NCBI GenBank assembly: GCA_016235155.1
Contig: JACRLW010000039.1
Location: 1-63,488 of the forward strand
DNA: 63,488 nt
Source of the DNA: Planctomycetota bacterium
Lineage (GTDB): Bacteria > Planctomycetota > UBA1135 > UBA2386
Direction: 5' to 3'
The position numbers and the translations under genes are program-made. The notes under the pieces were generated by a model that made no database searches, was not told the origin of the DNA, and saw only the letters and a program-made list of their open reading frames with translations. Shown here one piece after another: positions 16,582 to 34,634 of this stretch (its first letter is position 1; the number at the start of each line of letters is the position of its first letter).

Positions 16582-18657
16582 GTGCGTCCTGCGTCCCGCT
16601 TCGATCTCGATGCGATCGAGTTCCGCGTCGTGCGCGAACTCCTGGTGGAGCGACTCGTGACGACGCTCGGGCGCCCGCTGGTCGACGCGCTCGCACCGTT
16701 CGGCAGTGCCGAGGACGCCAACGCCGCGCTCGACGAAGCCGCGGCGCTTGCAGCGGCGGCGGCTCACGGCGAGCGTCCGCCGGTCTCCGGCGCGGTCGAG
16801 GTGCGATCGTGGCTCGGAGGGTTCTTCGACGGCGTGCATCAGCCCGTGACGCGCGACCTCGCGGAGCTCAAGCGGCTGCTGCGTGCAGCGTCCCGTTGTC
16901 GCGCGTGGTTGATCGGACGGTCCGGGAGTGCCGTCCTCGCAGCGACCGGCGGCCGCATCCCGGCCGTCGACGACGTCGCCGAGGAACTCGAGCGCGTGGT
17001 CGATGATCGCGGTGAGGTGCTCGACTCCGCGTCGATCCGACTCGCGGAGTTGAGGCGCGAGATCGACGCAGCGGACGCCGGGGTGCGCGTGGTCGTCGCG
17101 CGGGTGCTGGCCGACGAACGCGTGCGCCGGTGCCTCCAGACCCCGGAGGCGGCGTGGCGACACGGCCGTCCAGTCCTTCAGGTGCGCGCCGAGCTTCGCG
17201 GCAACGTGCCGGGAGTGCTGCACGATCGGAGCGCGTCGGGAGCGACGGTCTTCATCGAGCCGGAGGCCGTCATCGACGCGGCGAACCGGCTCGCCGACGC
17301 CCGCGCGGACGAACACCGCGAGATCCAGGTCGTCGTCACCGACGTCTGCCGGGCTTTGCGCCGCCTTCGGACCGAAATCACGGCCGCGGTGGCGTGCATG
17401 GCAGCCTTGGACCTCGCGATGGCGCGAGCCAGGCTCATCCACGAGGACGGCTGGTGCGCCGTGCCGATCGTCACCGGAGGCACGTTGTGCCTGCGCCGGG
17501 CGTTGCATCCGATCCTCTCGAGGGCGGCGACGTCACGCGGGCGCCGCGAGGAACTGGTGCCGCTCGACCTGACGCTGGGCGAGGCGCAGCGGATGCTGGT
17601 CGTCACCGGACCCAACACCGGCGGCAAGACGGTCGTCCTCAAGTCCGTCGGTCTGCTCGCGGCGATGGCCCTGGCCGGGGTCCCGATCCCGGCCGCGGAA
17701 GGGAGCGGGATCCCGCTCTACGACGGCCTCTTCGTCGACATCGGCGACGAGCAGGCGATCCAGCAGAGCCTCTCGACGTTCTCGTCGCACGTGGTCCGGA
17801 TCGCGCGCTGCCTCGACGCGGCGACCTCCCGTTCGCTGATTCTCATCGACGAACTCGGTTCGGGGACCGACCCGGACGAGGGCGGTGCGCTCGGCACCGC
17901 CGTGCTCGAGGCGATCGAGCGGATCGGTGCGACAACCGTCGTCACGACGCACATCGGCCGTCTCAAGGGTTTCGCTCACGCTCATCCCGCCGCGATCAAC
18001 GGCGCGATGGCGTTCGACGGTGCCTCGCTCCTCCCTCTGTACCGACTCGACGTCGGGATCCCCGGCTTCTCGCACGCACTCGACGTCGCGGGACGCGTCG
18101 GCATGCCGGCAGCGATCGTCACCCGGGCGCGCGAACTCCTCGGGACCAAGGATGTCCGGCTCGAGGAAGTCATCGAGCGCGTGGAGTCTGCCCGGCGGGA
18201 AGCGGAGGCCGGACGGCGCCGCGTGGAGCAACTCGAACAGGACGCACGGGCGGCGGGGCGAGCGGCGGACGAGCGCCGAGCCGAGTTGGACAAGCGACGC
18301 GCCTGGCTGGAAGAGGAGGCCGATGCGCTCGTCGATTCACGCCTGCGGGCGGTCCGCGAGCGGCTCGATGGCGCGCTGAAGCAGCTCGCCGGGGTGCCGC
18401 GGCCCTTCGACGAGGTCGTGCGGGAGCTGCGCGACACGGTGAATCGTCCCCTCGAGCAGGGACCGCTCCGCCGCCGTCGCCTGGCGTTCCTCGCGGGGGT
18501 CAAGAAGGACGACGTCGTCTACCTGCCGCGCCTCGCGCGCCGATGCACCGTGCGGAAGATCGATCGGGTCCGGGAGATCCTTTCGATCGAGGTCGGGACC
18601 ATGCGGCTGGAGGTTCCGTTCGAGGACGTCTCCTGGTTCGTCCCCCTCGACGCGTGA
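16582..18657 (+). CDS. mutS2: MutS2-family ATPase lacking the Smr domain
   Basis: The protein has 691 aa, shorter than the usual 770-800. MutS2 binds branched DNA or collided ribosomes and has no role in mismatch repair. The clamp and lever helices fill residues 1-320. Walker A VTGPNTGGKTVVLK lies near 345, and SLILIDELGSGTDPDEGGAL near 415 is Walker B. A long coiled coil (about 510-600) follows, then a KOW-like small domain (KKDDVVYLPRLARRCTV). The Smr endonuclease domain that normally ends MutS2 is absent and the stop is clean. The start is GTG 16582. A TATGCT box ends 6 bases before it, which would make the mRNA nearly leaderless. Confidence 0.88.
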   Translation: MRPASRFDLDAIEFRVVRELLVERLVTTLGRPLVDALAPFGSAEDANAALDEAAALAAAAAHGERPPVSGAVEVRSWLGGFFDGVHQPVTRDLAELKRLLRAASRCRAWLIGRSGSAVLAATGGRIPAVDDVAEELERVVDDRGEVLDSASIRLAELRREIDAADAGVRVVVARVLADERVRRCLQTPEAAWRHGRPVLQVRAELRGNVPGVLHDRSASGATVFIEPEAVIDAANRLADARADEHREIQVVVTDVCRALRRLRTEITAAVACMAALDLAMARARLIHEDGWCAVPIVTGGTLCLRRALHPILSRAATSRGRREELVPLDLTLGEAQRMLVVTGPNTGGKTVVLKSVGLLAAMALAGVPIPAAEGSGIPLYDGLFVDIGDEQAIQQSLSTFSSHVVRIARCLDAATSRSLILIDELGSGTDPDEGGALGTAVLEAIERIGATTVVTTHIGRLKGFAHAHPAAINGAMAFDGASLLPLYRLDVGIPGFSHALDVAGRVGMPAAIVTRARELLGTKDVRLEEVIERVESARREAEAGRRRVEQLEQDARAAGRAADERRAELDKRRAWLEEEADALVDSRLRAVRERLDGALKQLAGVPRPFDEVVRELRDTVNRPLEQGPLRRRRLAFLAGVKKDDVVYLPRLARRCTVRKIDRVREILSIEVGTMRLEVPFEDVSWFVPLDA

Positions 18658-18702
18658 CGGGGGCCAGGTCCGCGCTTCCGCCGCGGGGGCGGGGGGACGA
18701 AG

Positions 18703-19119
18703 ATGCGCCGCGCGACGATGACCGCGCCGCGACCGACCGTCCTGATCGCCGACAACGACGAGTCCGTCGCGGCCGTGCTCCGTCTGTTCCTGGAGCGCGA
18801 GGGGCTCGAGGTCGAGGTCGCCGGCGATGGGCTGCGTGCGCGCGAGCGCGTGCTGGCGCGGCGATTCGACGTCCTGGTCTGCGACCTCGACATGCCGCTC
18901 CTGGCCGGTGAGCGTCTGATCGAAGCGCTCGGGACCTCGGCTCCTCCGACCGTCGTCGCTTCCGGCTACATCGACACCCTGGTGGAGAAGCGTCTCCGGT
19001 GCTGTCCGAGCGTTCGAGACGTTCTCCGCAAGCCCTTCGACCTGATGCGTTTCGCTCGCCTCGTCGCGGCGATCGCGCGTGGCGACGGAGCGGCGGAGGG
19101 CGGCGGCGATCCACCGTGA
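18703..19119 (+). CDS. Single-domain response regulator
   Basis: The protein has 138 aa and consists of one receiver domain. The acidic pair lies in VLIADNDESV, the phospho-acceptor Asp in DVLVCDLDMPLLAG, the switch Ser in VVASGY and the Lys in VLRKPF. No output domain follows; the Gly-rich tail is short. Such proteins act by protein contact or as phosphate relays. No histidine kinase lies nearby. The ATG at 18703 has a purine-rich GGGGGACGAAG before it; a second ATG lies at 18718. Confidence 0.85.
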   Translation: MRRATMTAPRPTVLIADNDESVAAVLRLFLEREGLEVEVAGDGLRARERVLARRFDVLVCDLDMPLLAGERLIEALGTSAPPTVVASGYIDTLVEKRLRCCPSVRDVLRKPFDLMRFARLVAAIARGDGAAEGGGDPP

Positions 19120-19184
19120 GTCGTTGCGGGCGTCGCGCGCCAGGTCGCTCCGGATCGTGGCTCCAGAAAAAGCCGGCGGCGTTC

Positions 19185-19212
19185 TTGACCGAGCTAGGGG
19201 CCTCGCTATCGT
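19185..19212 (+). promoter_or_regulatory. Promoter of the tRNA-tuf operon
   Basis: TTGACC (19185-19190) and TATCGT (19207-19212) stand 16 bases apart. GCCCCGTCC follows the -10 box as a G+C-rich discriminator. The predicted start is about 20 bases before tRNA-Thr(TGT). No other strong promoter is seen between here and tuf. Confidence 0.7.
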
Positions 19213-19241
19213 GCCCCGTCCTTTCCTCGCCAGGTCGTGCC

Positions 19242-19316
19242 GCTAGCGTAGCTCAACGGTAGAGCACCTGATTTGTAATCAGGTGGTTGAGGGTTCGATT
19301 CCCTCCGCTAGCTCCA
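19242..19316 (+). tRNA. tRNA-Thr(TGT)
   Basis: The acceptor stem GCTAGCG/CGCTAGC closes a normal cloverleaf. The anticodon loop TTTGTAA sits on a CCTGA/TCAGG stem and gives anticodon TGT (Thr, ACA codons). The T arm GAGGGTTCGATTCCCTC is intact. The 3' CCA is encoded (19314-19316). It is the first gene of the Thr-Tyr-Gly-Thr-tuf cluster, the same order as E. coli thrU-tyrU-glyT-thrT-tufB. Confidence 0.96.
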
Positions 19317-19438
19317 GGAACGACAAGCACTTGGCGCAGCGGACCTCCCGGTCCGCGCACGCCAGGCCAGCTCACCCGGGCTCCGCTCGCGGGCGATCGA
19401 AGCGCGGAAGGGCGCCGACGAACTCGGCACCCCGGTCC

Positions 19439-19520
19439 GGGCGGATACCCAAGCGGCCAACGGGGCCAGACTGTAAATCTGGTGGCTTCGCCTTCGCAGG
19501 TTCGAATCCTGCTCCGCCCA
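19439..19520 (+). tRNA. tRNA-Tyr(GTA)
   Basis: The acceptor stem GGGCGGA/TCCGCCC closes a class II tRNA with a long variable arm (TGGCTTCGCCTTC). The anticodon loop CTGTAAA gives GTA. The T arm is GCAGGTTCGAATCCTGC. The discriminator is A, and CCA is not encoded in full. Confidence 0.95.
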
Positions 19521-19607
19521 TCCCGCCGGAGGTGGTCCGCTTCGCCGGTCGGGTGTCGTTCGTCGGTGTCCGATTCCACGCGCGGTGCATCCGCGCGAAG
19601 CTCGGAC

Positions 19608-19680
19608 CGTCGCGGGTTCTGCCCGCGACGCTCACGGAATCCGCGGGTCGATCCCGCGGGCTGACAACCAGGCGACCTGG
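19608..19680 (+). repeat. Three consecutive perfect hairpins in a tRNA spacer
   Basis: The 264-base spacer between tRNA-Tyr and tRNA-Gly holds no gene. It has three perfect stems in a row: a 9-bp stem with arms 19608-19616 and 19622-19630, a 7-bp stem with arms 19641-19647 and 19653-19659, and a 5-bp stem with arms 19668-19672 and 19676-19680. Loops are 5, 5 and 3 bases. They may guide processing of the tRNA transcript or may be chance in G+C-rich DNA. Confidence 0.45.
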
Positions 19681-19784
19681 AGAACCAGGCGAGCACAAGC
19701 CCGACGACCGGGCGGAGGAGCACCGCTCCCCAGCGGCCCAACCGCGACCGGCGCCGCGCGGCCGACGCTCGAGCGCGGTTTTCC

Positions 19785-19858
<74 letters not shown>

Positions 19859-19896
19859 CTCGATCGCTCTTTCCACGCACGTACCAACCCCATCCC

Positions 19897-19971
<75 letters not shown>

Positions 19972-20151
19972 ACCGGCGAGGCCGGACGAGCGAAGTACTT
20001 CGGTCCCGATCGGACGCGGCGCGAAACGCCCGAGCCGATCGGCGACGAAGGAACCTCGCTCGCCGTGTCCTCCGCCGACTCGTCGAGATCCCGTCCACAC
20101 TGAAAGCAAGCGAGTCCGCCTCCACGCGAGGCCCCTCGGAGTCCGCAGAGC

Positions 20152-21354
<1,203 letters not shown>

Positions 21355-21505
21355 ACGACCCTGCGAATGGGGTGGCGACGACGCGGGCGCCGGCATCTGT
21401 TGCCTTGCCCGCGTCGACTTCACGAGCGTCGCCGATGCGGTGCTCGTGGATCGCGCACTCCTGTTCCAGTACGACGCACCAACCGCAGATCATCGCTTGC
21501 ACTGC

Positions 21506-21578
21506 AGGGCAGTAGCTCAATTGGTAGAGCAGCCGATTCCAAATCGGCAGGTTGAGGGTTCGAGACCTTCCTGCCCTG
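21506..21578 (+). tRNA. tRNA-Trp(CCA)
   Basis: The acceptor stem AGGGCAG/CTGCCCT, the anticodon loop TTCCAAA on GCCGA/TCGGC (anticodon CCA) and the T arm GAGGGTTCGAGACCTTC are present. The discriminator is G and the 3' CCA is not encoded. The position between tuf and secE is common in bacteria. Confidence 0.95.
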
Positions 21579-21660
21579 ACCGCGAACGACTGCGCAACCC
21601 CTGACCGTTTCCTCCGTTCCAGCTCCCCTGTCCCCAGCCCTCGAGCCCGAGAATCCACCC

Positions 21661-22092
21661 GTGGCCTACAAGAAGGATCAAGGTCGATACGCCCGCATGA
21701 CGGCGTTCTGGGCCCTACTCCTGCTCCTGGCGTACGGCTGCCTGGGAGGGGCCGGACTCGCGGCGACCTTGCGTTCGTGGTTCCCCGCGTGGGCGTCGCC
21801 GTGGATGGACCGACAACCGCTGATCGGCGAAGTCGACCTCGCGAAGGCCGTGACGCTCGGCGTGCTGCTCGCGGGCGGGATCTGGCTGCATCGAACGCTC
21901 AACCGTCCGCGCGCCGCGGACATGATGATCGAGACCGAAGCGGAACTGCGAAAGGTGACCTGGCCGACCGGTGGCGAGGCATGGGCAGGAACCGTGGCCG
22001 TGGTCCTCACGGTCACCGCCCTGCTCGTCTACCTCTTCGCGGTGGACGCCGTTCTCGCGTCGTTCATGCCCGGCCTGATGGGGGTGCGGTGA
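21661..22092 (+). CDS. secE: Preprotein translocase subunit SecE
   Basis: The protein has 143 aa. SecE clamps the two halves of SecY. The conserved amphipathic helix and hinge ETEAELRKVTWPTGGEA lie near residue 90 and precede the essential TM helix TVAVVLTVTALLVYLFAVDAVL. Two more hydrophobic segments (residues 14-35 and 60-75) give a three-TM form like that of E. coli. The start is GTG at 21661. The stop shares a base with the nusG ATG (TGATG). Confidence 0.92.
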   Translation: MAYKKDQGRYARMTAFWALLLLLAYGCLGGAGLAATLRSWFPAWASPWMDRQPLIGEVDLAKAVTLGVLLAGGIWLHRTLNRPRAADMMIETEAELRKVTWPTGGEAWAGTVAVVLTVTALLVYLFAVDAVLASFMPGLMGVR

Positions 22093-22622
22093 TGCCCTTG
22101 TCCTGGTACTTCCTGCGGGTGCAGGTCGGGCGCGAGGAGCGCATCCGGAAGAGCCTCGTCGCTCGGGTGAAGCAATCGGGCCTCGACGAACGGGTCGCGC
22201 AAGTGATCGTTCCGACCGAAGAGGTCGCCGAAGTCCGTGAAGGCAAGCGCCGGATCCGCAAGCGCAAGCTCTACCCTGGCTACCTCATGATGCAGGCAGA
22301 CCTCTCCGACGAGGTCTGGTTCACCCTGCGCGAAACCCCCGGCTTCGGCGACTTCGTGGGGGCGCGAAGCGCCCCGACACCGATGTCCGACGAAGAGGTC
22401 GAGAACGTGCTGGGTCGCATGCGCGCGAGCAAGGATCAACCCAAGATGTCGGTCCAGTTCCAGAAGGGCGACCGCGTCAAGATCAAGCAGGGTCCCTTCG
22501 AGAACATGGACGGCGTCGTCGAGGAGGTGCACCCCGAGAAGGGCACGCTCGAGGTCGCCGTCACGATCTTCGGCCGTTCGACTCCGGTTTCACTTGGCTA
22601 CTGGGAGGTGGAATCGATCTGA
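22092..22622 (+). CDS. nusG: Transcription termination/antitermination factor NusG
   Basis: The protein has 176 aa. NusG binds the RNA polymerase clamp and links it to Rho or the ribosome. The NGN domain begins [18 protein letters not shown] and includes [13 protein letters not shown]. The KOW domain has [22 protein letters not shown]. The ATG at 22092 sits in the secE stop. The 161-base gap to rplK shows no clear promoter, but a separate promoter is common there. Confidence 0.95.
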   Translation: MPLSWYFLRVQVGREERIRKSLVARVKQSGLDERVAQVIVPTEEVAEVREGKRRIRKRKLYPGYLMMQADLSDEVWFTLRETPGFGDFVGARSAPTPMSDEEVENVLGRMRASKDQPKMSVQFQKGDRVKIKQGPFENMDGVVEEVHPEKGTLEVAVTIFGRSTPVSLGYWEVESI

Positions 22623-22783
22623 GTCTTCGCCGAAGATCACCGCGAACCATCGACTGACGGTCGCGCGGTGGCACGCTGCGGTTCCCGATCCGGGGACCCC
22701 GGACGCCCGCCGCGATTCACGACCGCTTCCGTGAGTGGGAGGCATCGGCCGTCCGGTGCCGTTCGAACCGCTGGGAGCTAGCC

Positions 22784-23209
22784 ATGGCAAAAGAAGTCAC
22801 AGCACTCGTCAAACTGCAGTGTCCGGGCGGACAAGCGACGCCCGCTCCGCCGGTTGGCCCCGCACTGGGTCAGCACGGCGTCAACATCGGTCTGTTCGTG
22901 AAGGAGTTCAACGACCAGACCCGCGATCGGCAGGGCCTCATCATCCCCGTCCTGATCACGATCTTCAAAGACCGCACCTTCAGCTTCGTGCTGAAGTCTC
23001 CGCCGGCCGGCGTGTTGCTCAAGAAGGCCGCAGGCGTCGCAACCGCCGCCGCCACGCCAGGCAGTCAGATCGCGGGCGAAGTGACGCGCGCTCAGGTGCG
23101 CGAGATCGCCAAGATGAAGATGGCCGACCTGAACGCCGGGAGCCTCGAAGCCGCGATGCGGATCATCGAAGGCACGGCCCGTTCGGCCGGAATCCGAGTC
23201 GTGGACTGA
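22784..23209 (+). CDS. rplK: Ribosomal protein L11
   Basis: The protein has 141 aa, exactly the family length. L11 binds 23S rRNA helices 43/44 in the GTPase-associated centre. The N-terminal domain has [25 protein letters not shown] and the RNA-binding C-terminal domain has [18 protein letters not shown] and [20 protein letters not shown]. It begins the rplKAJL set; rplA follows 10 bases later. Confidence 0.97.
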   Translation: MAKEVTALVKLQCPGGQATPAPPVGPALGQHGVNIGLFVKEFNDQTRDRQGLIIPVLITIFKDRTFSFVLKSPPAGVLLKKAAGVATAAATPGSQIAGEVTRAQVREIAKMKMADLNAGSLEAAMRIIEGTARSAGIRVVD

Positions 23210-23219
23210 AGGAGAAACG

Positions 23220-23906
23220 ATGGCACGCAATCGCAGCCGCCGCTACCGCAACGGCATCGCCAAGATCGACCGGACGAAGTCCTATTCGCCGGCCGAAGGC
23301 ATCTCGCTCCTCAAGGGCTTCCCCGCGCCGAAGTTCGAGGAGGCCGTCGAAGTGGCGGTCCGACTCGGCATCGATCCCAAGAAGACCGAGCAGCTCGTGC
23401 GAGGCTCGGTGAGTCTTCCGAAGGGGACCGGCAAGTCGATCCGCATCGCCGTGTTCGCGGAAGGCGACAAGGCGAAGGAGGCACTCGACGCCGGAGCGGA
23501 CTTCGTCGGTTCCGCGGACCTCGCCGACAAGATCGAGAAGGGCTTCACCGAGTTCGACATGACCATCGCGTCGCCCGACATGATGAAGTACGTGGGCAAG
23601 CTCGGTCGCATCCTCGGCCCGCAGGGGAAGATGCCGTCGCCCAAAGCGGGCACGGTGACCCCCAACGTCGGCGCCGCGGTCCGGGAGTTCAAGGCGGGCA
23701 AGATCGAGTTCCGGACCGACGCAGGAGCGAACGTGCACGTCGCGATCGGCCGGCGATCGTTCCCGGTCCAGGACCTCGAGGCCAACCTGCGCGCGTTCGT
23801 GGAACACCTGAGGGCCCTGAGACCGCCCCAGGCCAAGGGCGCATTCATCAAGAAAGTCTGCGTGTCGACGACGATGGGGCCCGGCGTCGTCGTGCAGGTC
23901 GACTGA
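23220..23906 (+). CDS. rplA: Ribosomal protein L1
   Basis: The protein has 228 aa. L1 forms the mobile L1 stalk at the E site. Conserved blocks are FEEAVEVAVRLGIDPKK, ASPDMMKYVGKLGRILGPQGKMPSPKAGTV (given here by its start ASPDMM and end SPKAGTV) and KGAFIKKVCVSTTMGPGV at the C-terminus. GGAGAAACG precedes the ATG, one of the few clear Shine-Dalgarno sites in the block. rplJ follows after 17 bases, too short for the usual L10 leader. Confidence 0.97.
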   Translation: MARNRSRRYRNGIAKIDRTKSYSPAEGISLLKGFPAPKFEEAVEVAVRLGIDPKKTEQLVRGSVSLPKGTGKSIRIAVFAEGDKAKEALDAGADFVGSADLADKIEKGFTEFDMTIASPDMMKYVGKLGRILGPQGKMPSPKAGTVTPNVGAAVREFKAGKIEFRTDAGANVHVAIGRRSFPVQDLEANLRAFVEHLRALRPPQAKGAFIKKVCVSTTMGPGVVVQVD

Positions 23907-23923
23907 CCCAGCGAGATCGACCC

Positions 23924-24475
23924 ATGGCGAACATCGTCAACGAGATCCTCTACCGCGAGCTCGAGCGGGACATCCGCGCGATGGGCTCGTGCCTGCTCCT
24001 CGAGTTCGACAAGCTCTCGGTGGAACATGACACCGGCCTTCGCCGCAAGCTCCGCGAGGCCGGTTTCGACTACCGCGTCGTGAAGAACCGCCTTGCGTCG
24101 AAGGCGATGCGCCAAGCCGCGAACGTCGACATCACGCCGGCGCTCAAGGGCAAGTGCGGGATCATCTTCGCGCACGAGGCGCGTGCCATCGAAGCGGCGA
24201 AGCTGGTGCGCGATGCCCTCAAGGTGTTCAAGAAGGACGTCCCTGTCCGTGTGGTGGGTGGCGTCATCGAGGGCGAAGCGATCGTCGGCGCAGCTGCGCA
24301 GACCATCGCCGACATGCCCGACCGGAACACCGTCAACGCTCAGCTCGCGGGAGCGATCGCGGGTCCGGCCCGCAAGCTCGCGAGCATGGTTGCCGCGCTC
24401 CAGTCCGGCCTGGCTCGTTGCGTGCAAGCGCGCGTCGATCAGGGAACGAAGAGCGAGGTACCCGCCGCGGGCTGA
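23924..24475 (+). CDS. rplJ: Ribosomal protein L10
   Basis: The protein has 183 aa. L10 is the base of the L7/L12 stalk. It has the usual N-terminal rRNA-binding part (LRREAGFDYRVVKNRLASKAM region) and LAGAIAGPARKLASMVAALQSGLARCVQAR, whose C-terminal helix carries the L12 dimers. A gap of 132 bases to rplL has no gene. Autogenous control by an L10-L12 leader would have to act upstream of rplK or within this gap; I see no clear leader fold. Confidence 0.94.
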   Translation: MANIVNEILYRELERDIRAMGSCLLLEFDKLSVEHDTGLRRKLREAGFDYRVVKNRLASKAMRQAANVDITPALKGKCGIIFAHEARAIEAAKLVRDALKVFKKDVPVRVVGGVIEGEAIVGAAAQTIADMPDRNTVNAQLAGAIAGPARKLASMVAALQSGLARCVQARVDQGTKSEVPAAG

Positions 24476-24607
24476 TGTTGCGGGCGCCGCAGCGTCCAAG
24501 GAGCCGCCGGCGCGCAGCGCCCTCGACTCCGTCCGAACCACCGCGCCGCGAACCCTCGGCGCAGAATCGAAACACGAACCGAATCCAAGCAACCCGGAGA
24601 ACCTGAG

Positions 24608-25006
24608 ATGTCCGACCAGACCGTCACGCTCGAGCCCGCCCTCGAGGAGATCTTCCAGAAGATCGATTCCCTGTCCCTCGGCCAGGCTGCCAAGCTCGTC
24701 AAGGCGATGGAGTCGCGTTGGGGCGTGTCCGCCGCCGCGCCTGTCGCCGTAGCCGCAGCTGCCGGCGGGGCCGCCGCCGAACCCGTCGAGGAGAAGACGG
24801 CGTTCGACGTCATCCTGAAGAGCGGTGGCGCGAACAAGCTGAACGCCATCAAGGTGGTCCGTGAGATCACCGGCCTCGGCTTGAAGGAAGCGAAGGCGCT
24901 CGTCGAAGAGGCGCCGAAGCCCGTCAAGGAGGGCTGCAGCAAGGACGAGGCGAACGACCTCAAGAAGAAGCTCACCGAGGCCGGAGCCGAGGTCGAGATC
25001 AAGTGA
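24608..25006 (+). CDS. rplL: Ribosomal protein L7/L12
   Basis: The protein has 132 aa. The N-terminal dimerisation domain is followed by an Ala/Val-rich hinge ([20 protein letters not shown]) and the factor-binding globular domain: [40 protein letters not shown] and [16 protein letters not shown] hairpin starts 3 bases after the stop, before a long gap to rpoB. Confidence 0.96.
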   Translation: MSDQTVTLEPALEEIFQKIDSLSLGQAAKLVKAMESRWGVSAAAPVAVAAAAGGAAAEPVEEKTAFDVILKSGGANKLNAIKVVREITGLGLKEAKALVEEAPKPVKEGCSKDEANDLKKKLTEAGAEVEIK

Positions 25007-25009
25007 GTC

Positions 25010-25038
25010 GCGAGCGGGCGCGGTGTCGCCCGTCTCGC
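25010..25038 (+). terminator. Hairpin after rplL, possible attenuator
   Basis: GCGAGCGGGCG (25010-25020) pairs with CGCCCG and CTCGC (25027-25038) with one bulged T and a six-base loop. It starts 3 bases past the rplL stop. No T run follows, so it may be a partial terminator or an RNA processing site, like the rplL-rpoB attenuator of E. coli. The whole 435-base interval 25007-25441 holds no gene; apart from this hairpin I see only a weak promoter candidate. Confidence 0.4.
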
Positions 25039-25307
25039 GCTCTCGAGCCCGCGTCGGCGCGCCTGCGCCACGGCAGCGAAGTCAAGTCGCCGGCAGCGCC
25101 GGGATGGACTCCGGCTTCGCGACCGCGGTTGCGAGTTCGCCGCGCGTCCCGCTCGTCGAAGCCGACTTCCCACCTGTGCGCCGCGCCGTCCGCGCGGCGA
25201 CTAGTGCGTTGGACGGCGCTTCGGTTCGGATACCCCTCCGTCCGTGCCGGGACAGCCACCCGGCGCGGTTACCCCTCGCGGTTCGGGCGCGCGTCGTGAG
25301 CGCGCGC

Positions 25308-25337
25308 TTGCATCGGACCGCGAGCAGGGCTTAGGCT
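25308..25337 (+). promoter_or_regulatory. Weak promoter candidate before rpoB
   Basis: TTGCAT (25308-25313) and TAGGCT (25332-25337) are 18 bases apart. Both boxes match the consensus only partly. The site lies about 100 bases before the rpoB ATG in a gene-free interval, so an extra promoter for rpoBC is plausible but not certain. Confidence 0.3.
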
Positions 25338-25441
25338 GCGCGTTCCCGCGGTGGTTCAGTTTTTGCAGCAGACGCGTCCGGCGAACGGCGGTCTGCGGCG
25401 AACCTGAGCCGGTCGAGTTCGAGATCCCTCAGGTGCAGAGC

Positions 25442-29167
<3,726 letters not shown>

Positions 29168-29337
29168 CGTCCGAGCGAGTTGCCGTGTCGGTCCCGCGAA
29201 CCATCGCGCGTTGTCGCCCCGTACGGGGCGCGCGGATGCCGGAGGGCAACCAGCTCCCCGGCACCTGTGAGCGGTCCTCTTCGGACCACGTCCCTTCCAG
29301 TCGGAATCGCAGCCAGTCCCAGTCCACCAGGTAACCG

Positions 29338-33516
<4,179 letters not shown>

Positions 33517-33532
33517 TGGTCTTCGCGCGGCC

Positions 33533-33560
33533 TTGCATTCACCCCCCTCACGGCTAGCAT
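33533..33560 (+). promoter_or_regulatory. Promoter candidate of the str operon
   Basis: TTGCAT (33533-33538) and TAGCAT (33555-33560) are separated by 16 bases in the rpoC-rpsL gap. The discriminator CCTCCGCCC is G+C rich. The predicted leader to the rpsL ATG is about 33 bases. Confidence 0.5.
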
Positions 33561-33599
33561 CCTCCGCCCTTCCCACGCCGGCGATGCCGGCTGCTCCGC

Positions 33600-33974
33600 A
33601 TGCCCACGATCAACCAGCTCGTCAAGAAGGGCCGCACCAAGGTCCGCTACAAGAGCAAGTCGCCGGTGCTCGAAAAGTGTCCGCAGAAGCGCGGCGTTTG
33701 CCTGCAGGTCCGGACGATGACCCCGAAGAAGCCGAACTCCGCGCTGCGGAAGATCGCGCGCGTGCGCCTCTCGAACGGCAAGGAAGTCACCGTCTACATC
33801 CCGGGTGAGGGCCACAACCTGCAGGAACACTCGATCGTCCTGATCCGTGGTGGTCGCGTTCGTGATCTCCCCGGTGTGCGCTACCACGTGCTGCGTGGCG
33901 TCCTCGACGCATCGGGCGTCGATGGGCGTCGCCAGAGCCGGTCGAAGTACGGCGCGAAGCGCCCGAAGAGCTGA
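33600..33974 (+). CDS. rpsL: Ribosomal protein S12
   Basis: The protein has 124 aa. S12 lies in the decoding centre. The sequence has [54 protein letters not shown] (by its [11 protein letters not shown] core), [26 protein letters not shown] and [12 protein letters not shown]. The streptomycin-site lysines (TPKKPNS and GRVRDLPGV contexts) are wild type in form, except that the usual K in 'GRVKDLPGV' is R here, as in many taxa. Confidence 0.97.
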   Translation: MPTINQLVKKGRTKVRYKSKSPVLEKCPQKRGVCLQVRTMTPKKPNSALRKIARVRLSNGKEVTVYIPGEGHNLQEHSIVLIRGGRVRDLPGVRYHVLRGVLDASGVDGRRQSRSKYGAKRPKS

Positions 33975-34046
33975 GTCAGCCCGATCCGCCACATGCTGTC
34001 CTGCCGACGCACAAGCTGAACCGCCAACCCCGCCCCGACGACCTCG

Positions 34047-34517
34047 ATGCCGCGTTCGTACAAGTCGACCCAGGTGTTCCTGAAGCCGGACCCGAAGCTG
34101 GGTTCGAAACTCTGCTCGAAGGTCATCAACAAGGTGATGCTGCACGGCAAGAAGAGCACGGCGCAGAGGATCCTCTACGACGCTCTCGCGATCGTGAACG
34201 AGAAGGTGCAGGCCGATCCGGTCGAGATCATCCAGAAGGCGATCGACAACGCGAGTCCGCGCATCGAAGTGAGGTCGCGCCGCGTCGGTGGAGCGACCTA
34301 CCAGGTGCCGCGGGAAGTCCAGAAGCGTCGGTCCCAGAGCCTCGGGATCCGCTGGATCGTCGACGCCGCGCGCGCGAAACGCGGCAAGCCGATGGCTCGT
34401 CGACTCGCCGAGGAACTGTTCGACGCCTTCAACAACCAGGGCGCGGCAGTCACGAAGAAGGAAAACGTCCACAAGATGGCCGAAGCGAACTCCGCGTACA
34501 GCCACTTCGCCTGGTGA
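34047..34517 (+). CDS. rpsG: Ribosomal protein S7
   Basis: The protein has 156 aa, the usual length. S7 nucleates the 30S head. It has MPRSYKSTQVFLKPDPKLGSK, VINKVMLHGKKSTAQRILYDAL, NASPRIEVRSRRVGGATYQVP and KENVHKMAEANSAYSHFAW. It follows rpsL by 72 bases and precedes an EF-G-family gene by 117 bases. Confidence 0.97.
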   Translation: MPRSYKSTQVFLKPDPKLGSKLCSKVINKVMLHGKKSTAQRILYDALAIVNEKVQADPVEIIQKAIDNASPRIEVRSRRVGGATYQVPREVQKRRSQSLGIRWIVDAARAKRGKPMARRLAEELFDAFNNQGAAVTKKENVHKMAEANSAYSHFAW

Positions 34518-34634
34518 CGCGATCGAGCGCGGCGACGCCCCACCGTCGCCGTTGCCGCGCCGCCTGACGCCCGGAATCCGCGCGACGCCGGCCCTCGACG
34601 TTCGGACTCGCTCCCGAGGACAATCGGTGGGGCG

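Noticed and set aside
19640-19690. A further tRNA or pseudo-tRNA between tRNA-Tyr and tRNA-Gly
   Set aside because: CCGCGGGTCGATCCCGCGG resembles a T arm, but its loop is 5 bases and there is no matching acceptor or anticodon arm.
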